NCBI RefSeq assembly: GCF_902686445.1
Contig: NC_062226.1
Span: 12,682,001 to 12,746,000 of the forward strand
Length of the DNA: 64,000 nucleotides
Direction: 5' to 3'
DNA from: Sciurus carolinensis
Lineage: Eukaryota > Chordata > Mammalia > Rodentia > Sciuridae
The first letter of the stretch is position 1. Each line of letters starts with the position of its first letter. A program made the position numbers and the translations under genes. Shown piece by piece: positions 36,641-46,690 of the stretch. Below the pieces are notes generated by a model that searched no databases, was not told the origin of the DNA, and saw nothing but the letters and a program-made list of their open reading frames with translations.

Positions 36641-37669
36641 TTTTAGGCCGTCTAAACACCCCATGGATAGGTAACACATGGAGATCCGTGGCACTTAGGA
36701 CCCTCGAAAAGTGTGAGCAGAGAGTTTCCACCGGAATCGACTCACGTCTTCCATGTGCCTAATACCAGCCAAGCGTCTCTGTGTGTGTTGTCCACCTGTG
36801 GTGGCTTAGCTGCTAGTACTATTCCTCCTATCGTTACTACCTCCAGTCAGTTCAGCTAGGTATGGATATGTCCCCCAGGCTTCAGATGGGGCGCTGAGGC
36901 CCAGAGAAGGTGGGTGGCCTGTCCACAGAAACACAGCTGGCCAGTGGTGCAGTGAGACAGCAGACTCAAAGAGATAAGCATAAAGGATGGCCTGGCCAGG
37001 TCTCAGGAGGTGGGGAGGGATGGGGCAGGACCAGACCCAGGGCAGCAGCCCCTTCCTGGCTTCCTGACAGAACTATTGTTTGAAGCCGGTTCTTGGACAT
37101 CCAGGAAATGGGCGACATCACTCCCAACAAAGGAGAGGAAGCTGCTTGAATGTTTCAGCTCCACCTCACGCGCTCGCCCTGGGGCTGGAGATGGGAGCCT
37201 GGCCAAGCTGCCTGACCCTCGCTCAGCCAGGCCATCCAGCCCCCACCCTGTGTCTGGCCTGATCCTCTTCTCTCTGCCAGCCCAGTTACAAATGCGTCAA
37301 GCCCTTCCTGTCCTCGAAGCATCCCCAGAGCTGCACCAAGCCCCTCTTCCTGAGAGTCTGCAGCCCTGGGGTCCTGTTGCCTGGGACTTACTTTCCACCA
37401 TGCCCCCTGATTGGCTAGAACGGCACCTTAATTCCTTGCCACGCCTGGCTTCAGTTTTCCAGTCTTGCATGCAGGCAGAACTTCAGATGGGGCTGGTTTG
37501 GGTGTTCTGAAGAGCATTTATGTCTTTACTTCTAAGATGCTGCCTGAATGAGTAGGAAGGGGCAGTACCTGAGGCTCAGAAAGAGGAGGAGTCCCAGGCA
37601 GCACAGCTGTCACCGAGGGTAGAACTAGGCCATTAGGTAAAGCAGGAATTGAGGATGGTCTTTCTCCAA

Positions 37670-37860
37670 CCAGAGGCCTGGGATCAAACACCAGTCCTGC
37701 CTCTGATTAGCTATGTGACCCTGAGCAAGTCGTTCTACCTCTCTGAGCCTTTGTTTCCTCACCCACAAAATGCGGCAATAAGACCTACTTTGCAGAGTGG
37801 TTGTGGGCGTTAAAATGGGGAAATTGGCATGAAAGGGGCACAAGCAGTGTGGCGAACACA
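37670..37860 (+). mobile_element. MIR SINE, nearly full length
   Basis: Forward MIR: gcctctgattagctatgtga, ctctctgagcctttgtttcc, aatgcggcaataagacctac. Confidence 0.82.
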
Positions 37861-38604
37861 CAGTGCCTTTTCTCTCACTTGGATGACTTTTCTGGCAAGA
37901 GTTGGAGGAAGATGGAGACACTGTGGCATTATGATTAAGAAATTCCAGGCTCTGCAGAGCTGGAGAACAACGATACTGTTCTATTTCCTGTCTTTCCAAG
38001 GCATGTGTGAAGCAGACCCCTCAGGTAGAGGCAGAGGTCTGCACGTGGCGTGGGGTAAACTCACAGGTCACTACTACCCGGGGCTGCAACCCCCTGTGCG
38101 CTCTTCTGGATCTAGTACAGGAACCGCAGCCCACGCATGTGAGATGCACCCTTGGGGTCATCTGGCTCATCTTCTAATCTAGAGCAAGAGGAGGCCCAGT
38201 GATGGCAAATGACCCCTCCTCCTGGTCACACGGCAGGCTTCCTGCCTTCCAGTTGGGGACTTTTTCCATTGGGGAGGAACCTGGCACTTGAGAGTTTCCT
38301 TCTTCACTACCTGGTTCCAACTCAGGGAAAGAGGGTGGGCAAGTAGAGAGGAGGCCAGGACACCTGTCCATGCTGGCAGAGGAAGGATGGTTCCATGTGC
38401 TGTCCCTCCTGGACAGCCTTTTTCTTGGCATCTCGGCCTCCCAGCATCTCGGCCTCCTTCAACCAGCTAGTACAGGTGACCTTGGTCCTTTTCTCCACCT
38501 TTCTGACCTCAGGTTTCTCTTTTGTTAAAATGGCATGAAAACCTGCTCTTATAAACTGACAGGTGGAATGTACCTTGTTTGGACCTTCATTGCCTGTAAC
38601 AGCA

Positions 38605-38770
38605 TTAGTTGAGCACCTAATACGTGCTACCTCACAGCTCCAGACTCCACATGGACTCTGCAGGGGAAGCATCTCAAGGATGAGGAAGTGGAGATGAAGA
38701 GAGGAGAAGGGATCTACCCAAGGCCACACGAAGTGGCAGTGTTTTATTCAGGACCAGAACTTTGCTTGCA
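38605..38770 (-). mobile_element. MIR SINE
   Basis: Reverse MIR: gttgagcacctaatacgtgc, caaggatgaggaagtggaga, cccaaggccacacgaagtgg. Confidence 0.65.
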
Positions 38771-39732
38771 GTCCAGAACAACCCTCTCCCAAATACCACT
38801 GTATCAGGCTGGCAGCCCTGCCATGCCGGATGAGGGGAGGGAGGACAGGCAAGGAGGGGGGCATTAAGAGCCTCCCCGAACCCCTCCCGCAGCCTCCCAC
38901 CATAGGGAACAAATCTCCAGGAAGCCCAGCAGGTGGCCTGGTCCCAGCGCTGATTGCAGGAGATGGCATGAGGGCCCGGCAGTTGCCATGGTGATTTCCT
39001 GATTCGTGCCTGTTCCTGCTGAGGCTTTGGGAAGTCAGACAGACATACCTGGGCAGTCCCCATGCCTGGTTGGGCCTCTTTGAGGGGGAGGACACATGGG
39101 AACGTGGCATGCCTTCTCACAGAGGATCCACATAGGGTGGTGAGCTGACAGGTGCATAGTGGGGCGTACACACAGCCCTGGGATGTGGAGACCACACGTG
39201 GCCAGTGGCAAACCTTCCTGACCTGGCAGAATGGCCCATAAAGCCGATGACAGGGAACAGGGCAGCAACAGAAACCTGAGAAGGGAGTGAGGTGCTAGAG
39301 AGCTGGCCCGGGAGCTGCTGGCAGAGGGGCGAGGTCAGGGGTGGGGATCACAGGAGGCTCTGCCTGCCAGGCTGAGGAGCTAGAGTTAGGACCTCCACCG
39401 CAGGTGCTGGGAGCCAGCGACCCTCGGCAGCTCGTGGGGGACAGGCCAAGGGGGCCTGAAGGCAGGAGAGCAGTGTGGACGCTGAGCTTCCCTCCTGGCT
39501 CTGCCTTGTTTTTCATTAGCATTTCCACTTTCTAACACATGCCATTTACTTGCTACTTCTTGTCTGCGTCCCCCTAGGAGGTCAGTTCATGAGAGCAGAG
39601 GGTTTGATTGCTTCTTTCACTGATATGTATCAAGCCCCAAGAAGAAGCCTGAACCCAGGTGCTCAACGGATTTTTGCTGAATGGATGAATGAGGCCGTGG
39701 AGGGAAGGAGAGGTGTGCTGTGGGGTGAGCCG

Positions 39733-39926
39733 GTGCAGGGGCCACACCTGTAATCTCAGCAATTCTGGGGGCTGGAGCAGGAGGATCACAAGTTTGAGAC
39801 CAGCCTGGGCAATTTAGTGAGACTCTGTCTCAAAGTATCAAAAATAAAAAGGGCTGGGGTATCGCTCAATGCTTGCCTAGCATGTTTGAGGACCTGGGTT
39901 CAATTCCCAGTAACAGAAAAAAAAAG
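39733..39926 (+). mobile_element. B1-dID composite SINE, complete
   Basis: B1 half from ggggccacacctgtaatctc to gactctgtctcaaag, an A-rich linker, ID half ggctggggtatcgctcaatg to gggttcaattcccagt, then an A tail. Confidence 0.9.
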
Positions 39927-40714
39927 TGAACTGATTTATTGGATAAGGTCACTGTGGTGGATGATGGATCGATGCCTGAGGCCTCCAAGGACTTCTGAGT
40001 TGGCGGGTGAGGCCCTTTGCAGGTGCTGTCTTAGCTCAGATATGAGGCCACCGGGTGATTCCAGGTGGGATGCGGGATGTTGGGGCTAGAAAGAAGTGGA
40101 ATGCTGGATAGGGAAACAGGGATCGTGTGCTATACACTGGGCCTGAGCACATGCGGGGGTCGTGCATCCAGGGTATTCACCTGACCCCTCTGGGTTCTGA
40201 AGCTTCTTCTAGACCCCTGTTGCCCAAAAGAAATATAGCAGAGGTCACAAATGCAAGCCACATGTCATTTACATTTTCTAGTAATACTTTAGAAAAGCAT
40301 ACAGAGGCGGGTGAAGTTAGTTTTAATAACATGCTTTACTTAACCCCATCTGTCCACAACATTATCATTTTGACAGGTTATCAATATAAAAACTATGGAT
40401 GAGATATTTTACATTCCTCTTCTTGGAGACACGATCTTCGTAAACCCTTGTGTGTCCACAGAGCCTCTCGCTTCAGGCGGATCACAGGTGCAGTGCTCAG
40501 TAGCCTCAAGTGGTCAGCGCTATTGCAGGGGAGGCAGCTCTAGGCTCGGGCCCGCCCTGCAGTCATGAGGCACGGGTGGGGCTGGATCTGCACAGGCACA
40601 GCTGATTGAGGCTGGGGCAGGGGCATAGGCGATCCCTTGGGTCAAGGGAAGCCTTTTCCCTCTGCTTTCTTTTGGTTCTGTCCTTCCTGTTGGCCTGCTC
40701 ACTCACTCCCCAGG

Positions 40715-40880
40715 CGTACTGAGCAGCTACCATGTGCGGGGCGCTAGGGCTGGAAGAGCGCTTTGAGCATGGCCAAGTGATTCTTCTTAGGAACTCCTCA
40801 TAGATGAGGAAGCAGTTGCTCTGTGCAACCCCAGAAAGCAGAGTGACTTTCTGGGGTTGCACAGTTAGAAACCCTCTGAG
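40715..40880 (-). mobile_element. MIR SINE with an inserted hairpin
   Basis: Reverse MIR: gtactgagcagctaccatgt, tcatagatgaggaagcagtt, gagtgactttctggggttgc then acagttagaa. The normal block between gaggaa and gtgac is replaced by an inverted copy of the sequence to its right (see 40821-40864). Confidence 0.55.
40821..40864. repeat. Perfect 18-bp inverted repeat (hairpin)
   Basis: The left arm ctgtgcaaccccagaaag (40821-40838) is the exact reverse complement of the right arm (40847-40864), with an 8-base loop. Pairing does not extend outward, so it is shorter than a usual pre-miRNA stem. Confidence 0.95.
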
Positions 40881-41574
40881 CTCTTTCTCCTGTCCCACCA
40901 CGCATGGGTCAACGAGATGTACCCAAGTGGAGGAGGTTGAGGTGGGATCTACAGAGACTTTCCCAAGGAAGCTCACACCCACAGTTCTCTCCCCAGTGGC
41001 TTAGGCTTTGATGCCCAGGACCTCAGACCGTAGCTCCTTATGAACCTGGATTTAGGGCATTTTCTTTCTGGACAACATGCAGCCAGCAACCCTACAGGAG
41101 GGCCAGTGCCTGGTTACCACGGCTCTCCTGGCAACTCTGGAGTTTGGACCGGGGTAGCCTCCTGTCCCCCACCTGAAGGCCCATCCCCTGCAAGGCAGGG
41201 AGGGGGCAGCAGGGAGAGCAGAGGCTCCATTCCTGGCCCGACTCCTGTTGTCCCAGTTGGTGACCTTGGGGAAGAAGCTTTGTCCCTCAAGACTTGGAGT
41301 TCTGCCTCCACCCCTGGGAGCAGCCTGCCACGAAAGGGTGGGACCACATGAAAGCCACCAAAGCATACGGGTCCGTAAGAAGGTAGGGCTCTGGGCTTGT
41401 CAAGGGACTGCTCTTCAAGAAAGGAGCACTCACGTAAGTTTTGTGTAGAAACATGGACTCTGTTGCCTCCAGCAGGTGGAGGGCGGGCAGGGGTCCCCTG
41501 AGTGAAACCCCCCAGGGCTGACTCCAGCCCCAGGGCTCTGCTCCTTCGCGCTCTCCTTCCTTGCATCATTTACA

Positions 41575-41735
41575 AAGTCCCAAGCGCCAAGTGGGCACTG
41601 GGTGGGTTAGATAGCTCTTCTTTACAGATGAGGAAATTGAGGCACAAAGAAGTTTGGTGGTGTGCCTGAGGTCCCCCAGCCAGGAGGTGGCTGTGCTGGG
41701 TTTTAAATCGTGTGCTCCTCGTTCAAAGCCATTGC
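41575..41735 (-). mobile_element. MIR SINE
   Basis: Reverse MIR: ctttacagatgaggaaattg, aggcacaaagaagtttggtg, ggaggtggctgtgctgggtt. Confidence 0.72.
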
Positions 41736-42324
41736 CTCGGGCCTCTGCCCGGCACACTGAGGGGCTGATGGGCTGTTTCCCAGGAGTCATGGCAACTGCC
41801 CTGCAGATAGCTGTTCCTCCACCTCAGGCAGGGGTCATGGTGTGTGTGCACTGAGACACGAGGGAGCAGGGAGGCTGCGGGGCCAGGCGCGGCCGGATTC
41901 ACAGGTTGAAGACTGTTCCTCTGGGCTTCCGGACTTCGTGCCTTCCCCTGCAGCCCCTTCCCCGGGCCGCCTCCCTTCCTGGCCTGGTGCTGGGGGTGAC
42001 CATCTGACCATCGGGTGGGGTGGCATCCGGGCTGGGGCTAGAGCTGTGAAGAGGGTGTCTGGGCAGAGACTGATGGCCTGTCACTTGGCTGCCTGCACAT
42101 CCTCAAATTCTTTGTCTCTGTGCAAGTGGGAACTGTGTAGGGGGAGGGGGTTGGGACAGCAGAAGGGGAGGGAGCCAGGGGTGGGGGCAGGGTGGGGAGT
42201 GGGGTTGGGAGACCCCTCTGTGGCCTGCTGCTCTGCTCCTGGCTGGACAGGCCTTAGGCTTGGTCTGGTGTGGGGGGTGGGGTTTGGGGACGTCAGGCCG
42301 TTGCCCCTAGCTTTGAGCCTAGTC

Positions 42325-42460
42325 TGACAGGAGTTCAAGTCCTGACTTTGCTTCCCACTTCCCTGGGGACCTCTGGCAGGTCCCTTTCCCATTTCCTGTC
42401 CTGGGCCTCTATTTCTTGATTCATGCAATGGGTTTGTCTAGCTCTGACATGGGACTTATG
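42325..42460 (+). mobile_element. MIR SINE fragment
   Basis: Forward MIR: gacaggagttcaagtcctga, ggacctctggcaggtccctt, tctatttcttgattcatgca. Confidence 0.5.
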
Positions 42461-43689
42461 TAAAGCTGAACTGATTGATCAGAACCATGTTCCAGAGGCC
42501 TTGGGGCTCTCCAGACGGAGGGAGCAGCAGGGGTTGAGTTTCAGCACTGCTTGAGGGAGGTGCTGGAGCCCCTCGGAGAGGCTGGGAAGGTGAACTCTCT
42601 TCACAGAAGAGCCTGCCAGCGGGGAAAGTCAGGCTGCTCCTCTGCCCAGCCAGGGCATCCTGGCTGGCCATGCTGGGGAAGGAGGTGGCCAGAGAGGTGG
42701 GGAGGTGGGGAGGACAGGGTCAACATCTGTCCTGGAAGGAATGGCTCCTTAGCATGTGAGCCACCTCCACACAAGGTCCTCAAAGTCCAGACCCCCAGGC
42801 ACTCACAACTGCACAGCTCTGCTCACAGAGCCACCTCAGTGCCCACCACCAAGCCACACTCAGCTCCAGGGTGTACAGGGAGCCCAGCAACTGCACACAC
42901 AATCGCAACCACCCGCTCCCCAAGGCCTTCTGCACATGGACTTATGTATACTCAGCACAACCACCCATGGGCACAACGCCCTTCAAACGATCACACGCTG
43001 ACTTGTAGGATCGTAGATGCCCAGAGGCCCAAGGCCCGGCTGTCAGTAAGCACAGAGACTGCAGGTGCAGGTGCGCTCCTTTGGGGGCCGGCAGGTCTGG
43101 GCCCAGCTCTTGGAAAATCACTTTGAATCCTCATAGACACACAGTGTCCCTGGAACCTGCCCTGGGTGGGGGCCACTGGGATGACTAACCAACCCTCTGT
43201 GGGTCTGGAACCCCTTTAATAAAGGCAGCTACATGGCCTCCTCCCCCAGCACCCCCTAGGATCCCCCAGCATCCCCAGTATGCCCATGCATGATCCAGTA
43301 GGGGCACAAGTCCCAGCACCTGCAGCCTGGGCAACCAGAACTCTAGCCACCCCTTAATCCATCTGATGCCCGTCGAGTTTCTGCCGGCGGAGTGCAGGTA
43401 GCACGCCTCGCGCAGAGGCAAACTGAGGCAGGGGAGGCGCAGCAGCCATTGCTCCAAGGTAGAGCCAGGCCTATCAGAGGCAGGAAGCCAGGGCGGTGGT
43501 GCCTCAACCCGCGCTCTCCCCCGCCACCCGCTCCCCGCCTGTCGCCTGCCGTGCGGGGGCCCCGCAGCGTGCTCCTGTCCCCCTCCACCCCAGCACCCAA
43601 GGGCTCCCGGGCACAAAGCCACTTGGCGGCGCTCGAGGGGGCGCGCGTGGGAGCGCGCGCGGCGGCCCGCGCCTCCGGCCAAGATGTTC

Positions 43690-43960
43690 CCTCTCGGCGT
43701 GATTGACAGGCTCGAGTGCCGAGAAACAAAATTGTTTATGCGCTAATGAATAAGGCCCTGATTGCAAGATCCTGTTTGGAAAATTATAGTGCGGCGGCGG
43801 CGGCGGCGGCCGCGGCGGCCCAATTACAGCCCGCGCTGCATATTCATTTCGTCTCTCCTTTGCATGGAGATGAACGGGCGGCCCCGCGCCCTGCAAAGGC
43901 AACGCCAAATTTAGTCCCAGGTTCCGCACTCCTCCGCGCCATTGTCTGCCCCGGACCACC
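43690..43960. promoter_or_regulatory. Candidate conserved developmental enhancer
   Basis: In one block of about 180 bases: the PBX-MEIS decamer TGATTGACAG (43700-43709), a SOX/FOX-like acaaaattgtttatg (43726-43740), CTAATGAAT (43743-43751), AATTATA near 43784, CAATTACAG (43821-43829), the POU-like TGCATATTCAT (43838-43848) and TTTGCATG (43859-43866). The AT-rich motif runs alternate with CpG-rich DNA and a GCG run. No repeat, splice site or known protein explains it. Similar composition is typical of ultraconserved elements near developmental regulators, but conservation is not shown here. Confidence 0.55.
43791..43820. repeat. (GCG)n trinucleotide run
   Basis: About seven GCG units, then gccgcggcggcc. 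It sits inside the candidate enhancer. Confidence 0.95.
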
Positions 43961-44208
43961 TGCCTCCTGCCGGCCTGATTGCCCGGGAGGGCGCGGGAGG
44001 AGGCCAAGAAAGTTCTCCCTGCCCCCTCCTCCTTGCACCCCCTTCTCTGCTCTCTGAGCTTTTCCCCATCGCCCTGTCCCTGACCCTCTCCCCCTCTTTA
44101 TTTCATTCCCGGTGTCTCTCCTCTCTTTTCTCTGCGCCTGTTACACTTTCTGACTTTCTCCAGGTCTCTGACTCGGTGCGTGCCTCCCTAGGGTTTGGAC
44201 TGTGGAAC

Positions 44209-44305
44209 AGGGGCTGGGAGTGAAGCCCAGTGGTAGAGCGCATGCCCGGGATGCACAAGCTCTGGGCTCAATCTCCGGTACCAAACGAATGAGTAAATAA
44301 ACAGA
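44209..44305 (+). mobile_element. ID-type SINE, diverged
   Basis: ggggctgggagtgaagccca head, gcccagtggtagagcgcatg A-box region and gggctcaatctccggtacca B-box region, with a short AT-rich end. Confidence 0.82.
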
Positions 44306-44489
44306 ATGTGAAAGATAAGGACGAATTAATGTCATCTCTCCTCCTCCCTCCAGCTGCAGAAATTCCCCGGGTTCCTGGGTCCTTGGGGACAGCAGGGGCA
44401 ACACGGGGGTCTGTTCCATGGAAGCCAAGGAGACATGAGGTAGATACCTTGACTTCGAGGATGGTCAGTCCCTCAGCCTCCTCCCTGTG

Positions 44490-44690
44490 GGCTGTCTCTC
44501 CCGCCTACCCAGACCACAAGCCCTGTGCGTCGCTCTTGCGTCCAGGCACCCTGGCCACCTAGCTCACACCTCGCTGCCTCTGCACATGCTGCTTGCTAGC
44601 CCACCCTCCTGTTCTTCAGACCCTTCTCCAGTACCACTGGAAAGAGCCTTCGCCGCTCACCCCAGGCAGCAGGACAGCTCCTTCCCCTAA
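44490..44690 (+). mobile_element. L2 LINE fragment
   Basis: cctctgcacatgctgcttgc and cctgttcttcagacccttct, typical of L2 3' sequence. Confidence 0.5.
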
Positions 44691-44694
44691 GCAC

Positions 44695-46080
44695 CCCGTC
44701 TCCAGGCATGTCCTATTACAGCAACTGCCCAAGTCCATTTATGTCATCCTGGGCCTGACCTGTGAATCTTAAGGTTGTGGGCTGAGTCACTGGGAGAGCC
44801 CTGGTGTCCAACTCAGGGCTGGCAAACTTACACTTTCCCCCTGTGATATGGGGATGCAATCACCCTCCCCTGGTGTGGGGTTGGTGGGCAGGAGTGGATA
44901 TGAGGCTGGGAGAGAGGGCCTTTGGGCCTTTAGCCCACGTGGCTCCCACAGGCCAGGATCAGCCCTGGGCTCAAGGTAGTGACAGGGATGGCTGGTCCTT
45001 CTCATTGGGTCATTACCATGACAGGCAAGTGCTCAAGGCCCAAGTGTGGCCTGTGAGGTGATGGTGGTGGGGTTTTTGCTGTGTTCCTCCCTATCTTGCC
45101 CTGGGATCACATAAAGTGACCAGGATACTTCCTGGGACAGGAATAGGGGGACACAGATGTGAACAAAATGGACAACCACAGACACCACTTGGCTTAGACA
45201 AAAACCCTACCCAGAGAAACACAAAGTAATATGTTCGCATAGTCTTAGACACACAGCCGCCAGCACACAAATTCTCCTTGAAAGACCCAAAGTCCAGACA
45301 CAAAGACAGGCTGGACCAGGGCTGTGTGTGGGGCGGCACTGCCCTCTGGTGGTTATTCTAGAAATCTCTCCGTCAGGCCTGGACTGGCTTCCCAGAGCCA
45401 CGGCTGAGCTGTAATGGGGGACACCCAGACCCTGAGAATTAGGACTCCTAGAAATGGAGTTTCAGGAAGGAAAGGGGACTTGTGTCCTGAGGGCAAGAGT
45501 CTCTTGAGCTCTAGTTCCATGTCCCAATTCATATGTACCCTAGCCCAGAACTTGTTCACAGTAGGAACTACCCAGCAGTGGTGGAAATGGAGAAGGGAGG
45601 GAACTCCCCATCTTGGGAGATGCATAAGCTGGTTTAGGACCACATGCAGATTTCTATTCTTTAGTGGCAGAGTGAACAGCCTCAGAGGGCATCACAAGGC
45701 TGCAGAGCCTGGGAGGTACATCCAGCCTTCTACCCGACCCCAGCCCGGCCACACTTCTGTTTGGTTCGTTAGTCGGCCTCCGAGCTGTGAGGCCTTCTCA
45801 GCGCCTGGATCGTCAGTGAGGGGTGGTGGGAAAGCCCTGGGAGGGGAGCCAGGCCACATCTCAAAGCCAGTCTTGGGAGCGTGAATTTTACTCTGGGCAT
45901 CTGGAGACAGACTCAGGGAAGATAGTAGATAAGCACATGAGTGCTGGCTAAGGAGAGGGACAGAGGGCTGCCAGGAAGGACGACAGGGCCTGGATCAGGA
46001 CAGGGATTAGTGTGAGTGGCCAGGAGAGCACCAACTCAGAGCTGTTGAGAGAGTCAGCTCACCAGTCCTTGCTGAGGAGT
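44695..46080. other. Intergenic, no assigned feature
   Basis: No gene, RNA or clear repeat seen. Confidence 0.5.
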
Positions 46081-46690
46081 TATCTATGGAGGACAGGGCG
46101 CCAGAGGAGGTGATGGTGAGGGGTGAGGGGAGAGGAGATGAGTCTGACTTGGTTCTGTGAAGCCTGAGCGCCAGGGGACATCCAGGGCACCATCCAGGAA
46201 GCAGCTGAAATTGGGTCTGAAGGCAGCCGTGTGTGAGTTGGAAGGTTATCGACAGGCAGTCGAAGACAATACATAGATGAGGTCACCCAGGCAGGGCCCT
46301 GAGAAGCCTTAAGCACCAAAAAGGTGATGGTGCTCACCCCTCCTCTGTGCACCAGAGAAGAGTCTGTCGTGAAATGGAACACACACTGCAGACGTGTCGA
46401 TACCACTAAGGGGACGGGATACTGGACACTGGCGTATCCCTCCCCATCTTCCTTTTTTTTGGTGTGCCTGGCCTGATGGTCCCCTAGGGCACCTGCCTGC
46501 CTGGTAGGTGACAGCTGCAAGTCCAGGCAAGAGCCAGGAGGTCAGAGTCTCTGGAAACCCCAACAGGCAGGGACAGAGGGAAGAGGTGCCTGTGATAGTC
46601 GGAGAAGGAACAGCCCGTGAGGCAGGGGAAGAACCAGCTCACTGGGGCCAATAAGAGAGGCTGCAATCGTCATGTTGGGAATCAGAGAAG
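46081..46690 (+). repeat. Unnamed multi-copy mammalian repeat, long copy
   Basis: tggatgtcccc-like start in plus order: ggacatccagggcaccatcc, gcagctgaaattgggtctga, acatagatgaggtcacccag, then ggagaaggaacagcccgtga and aagaaccagctcactgggg. It appears to continue the family seen at 32.4 kb. Confidence 0.45.

Larger units (their letters stand above)
36645..40700. other. Intergenic, mostly unassigned
   Basis: Apart from the MIR and SINE copies listed, I see GC-moderate sequence without a gene. At 38428-38457 there is a 16-bp unit (gcatctcggcctccca) repeated nearly twice. A weak reverse MIR lies at about 36.84-36.97 kb. Confidence 0.6.
40985..43480. other. Intergenic, GC-rich, no gene recognised
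   Basis: Open frames over 100 codons occur here only because stops are rare in GC-rich DNA. None resembles a known protein. The 42.76-43.01 kb part is CAC/CCA-rich. Confidence 0.55.
43490..44000. other. CpG-rich island, orphan
   Basis: CpG density rises sharply at about 43.5-44.0 kb (for example the gcgcgcgtgggagcgcgcgc stretch near 43.65 kb). It lies 15 kb from the nearest recognised exon. It surrounds the candidate conserved element. Confidence 0.7.

Noticed and set aside
40821..40864. microRNA precursor
   Set aside because: The stem is 18 bp with an 8-base loop and does not extend, which is short for Drosha substrates. The template-switch reading fits better. Kept as a finding, not as an RNA gene.
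42551..43126. 191-codon plus-strand open frame
   Set aside because: Low-complexity Pro/His/Ser-rich translation from a CAC-rich stretch with no homology I recognise.
43746..44057. Plus-strand open frame with a run of ten alanines over the GCG repeat
   Set aside because: The alanines come from the GCG microsatellite. The upstream motif-rich DNA and the lack of any known domain point to a noncoding element. No splice or initiation context supports translation.
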